From assembly GCA_011390755.1 (NCBI GenBank), contig JAABRU010000026.1:1-52432 (forward strand): DNA of 52,432 bases, read 5' to 3'. The notes beneath the pieces are model-generated. The model ran no database searches and was not told the DNA's origin. It saw only the letters and a program-made list of their open reading frames with translations. Both the position numbers and the translations under genes were made by a program. Positions 52,306-52,432 of the stretch are shown here, one piece after another (position 1 is the stretch's first letter; each line of letters opens with the position of its first letter). The stretch comes from Desulfobacteraceae bacterium. Lineage in GTDB: Bacteria; Desulfobacterota; Desulfobacteria; Desulfobacterales; Desulfococcaceae.

Positions 52306-52432
52306 TCACACCATCCGCATAATCTCCCCGAACATCTTCTCTAATTTCTTCGCCGACACTTTCACCGGGGTTTTCAGTTCCTGTGCGAATACGGATACCT
52401 TGTATTCCTCCAGCAGCCAGAAAAATTCTTCC
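52306..52432 (-). CDS. hrpA: 3' end of an hrpA-type ATP-dependent RNA helicase gene (continues past window)
   Basis: The last 41 codons and stop, encoding FFWLLEEYKVSVFAQELKTP and ending EKMFGEIMRMV, the C-terminus of HrpA (DUF3418). Identical over all 127 visible bases to 40060-40186. This copy is uninterrupted as far as seen and may be the intact parent gene. Confidence 0.8.
   Translation of the reverse strand, partial: EEFFWLLEEYKVSVFAQELKTPVKVSAKKLEKMFGEIMRMV

Overview
The window reads as accessory chromosome from a Gram-negative, many-celled or surface-associated bacterium, most likely a sulfate-reducing Desulfobacterota (Desulfonema-like). The reasons are moderate GC, very large secreted multi-domain proteins, PEP-CTERM sorting tags, CHAT/TPR and CHASE2 signalling proteins, many toxin-antitoxin genes and dense families of intergenic palindromes. 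The taxon is an inference; no rRNA or tRNA gene was seen.

Layout. 1-289: 3' end of an Rpn/PD-(D/E)XK-type gene. 974-9185: two large exported proteins with C-terminal dockerin-like EF-hand pairs, separated by a relic in which a BaeS-type kinase is fused to a BaeR-type regulator. 9258-9868: a HEPN-domain pair. 10464-32087: a secretome block with a CAP-domain protein, two LRR proteins, a split CARDB/PKD giant, a truncated relative, and a protein with a cohesin-like N-terminus. Four proteins here share one C-terminal tandem EF-hand-like module ending in SLYP. Between them lie toxin-antitoxin modules (DUF4258/YgiT-type, BECR-like/DUF2283, Phd/PIN and an orphan), each bordered by the same palindromic repeats. 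32737-37318: a TPR plus outer-membrane beta-barrel protein and a FecR-domain protein, separated by a heptamer minisatellite. 37326-41250: a decay zone holding an ADP/ATP-translocase-like gene split by a 101-bp MITE, a VapBC-like pair, a frameshifted antitoxin-like gene, a WD40 relic and a broken copy of the hrpA 3' end. 41536-45203: an FG-GAP/dockerin-like protein, two PEP-CTERM proteins (one cohesin-like) and a DUF3307 protein. 45254-52132, minus strand: a Crp/Fnr regulator, a CHASE2-adenylate/guanylate cyclase, a FecR-like protein and a TPR-CHAT protease. The window ends inside a second copy of the hrpA 3' end.

How it fits together. The left two thirds encode a calcium-dependent extracellular adhesion or matrix system built from dockerin-like, cohesin-like, LRR, PKD and CARDB modules. 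The right end encodes a plausible sensory cascade: periplasmic CHASE2 sensing, cyclic nucleotide synthesis, Crp-type regulation and a caspase-like CHAT effector. Small repeats (palindrome families A and B, GGAGTGC hairpins and several MITEs with target-site duplications) fill most gaps. They have broken at least one gene, and they sit just downstream of every SLYP-module gene.
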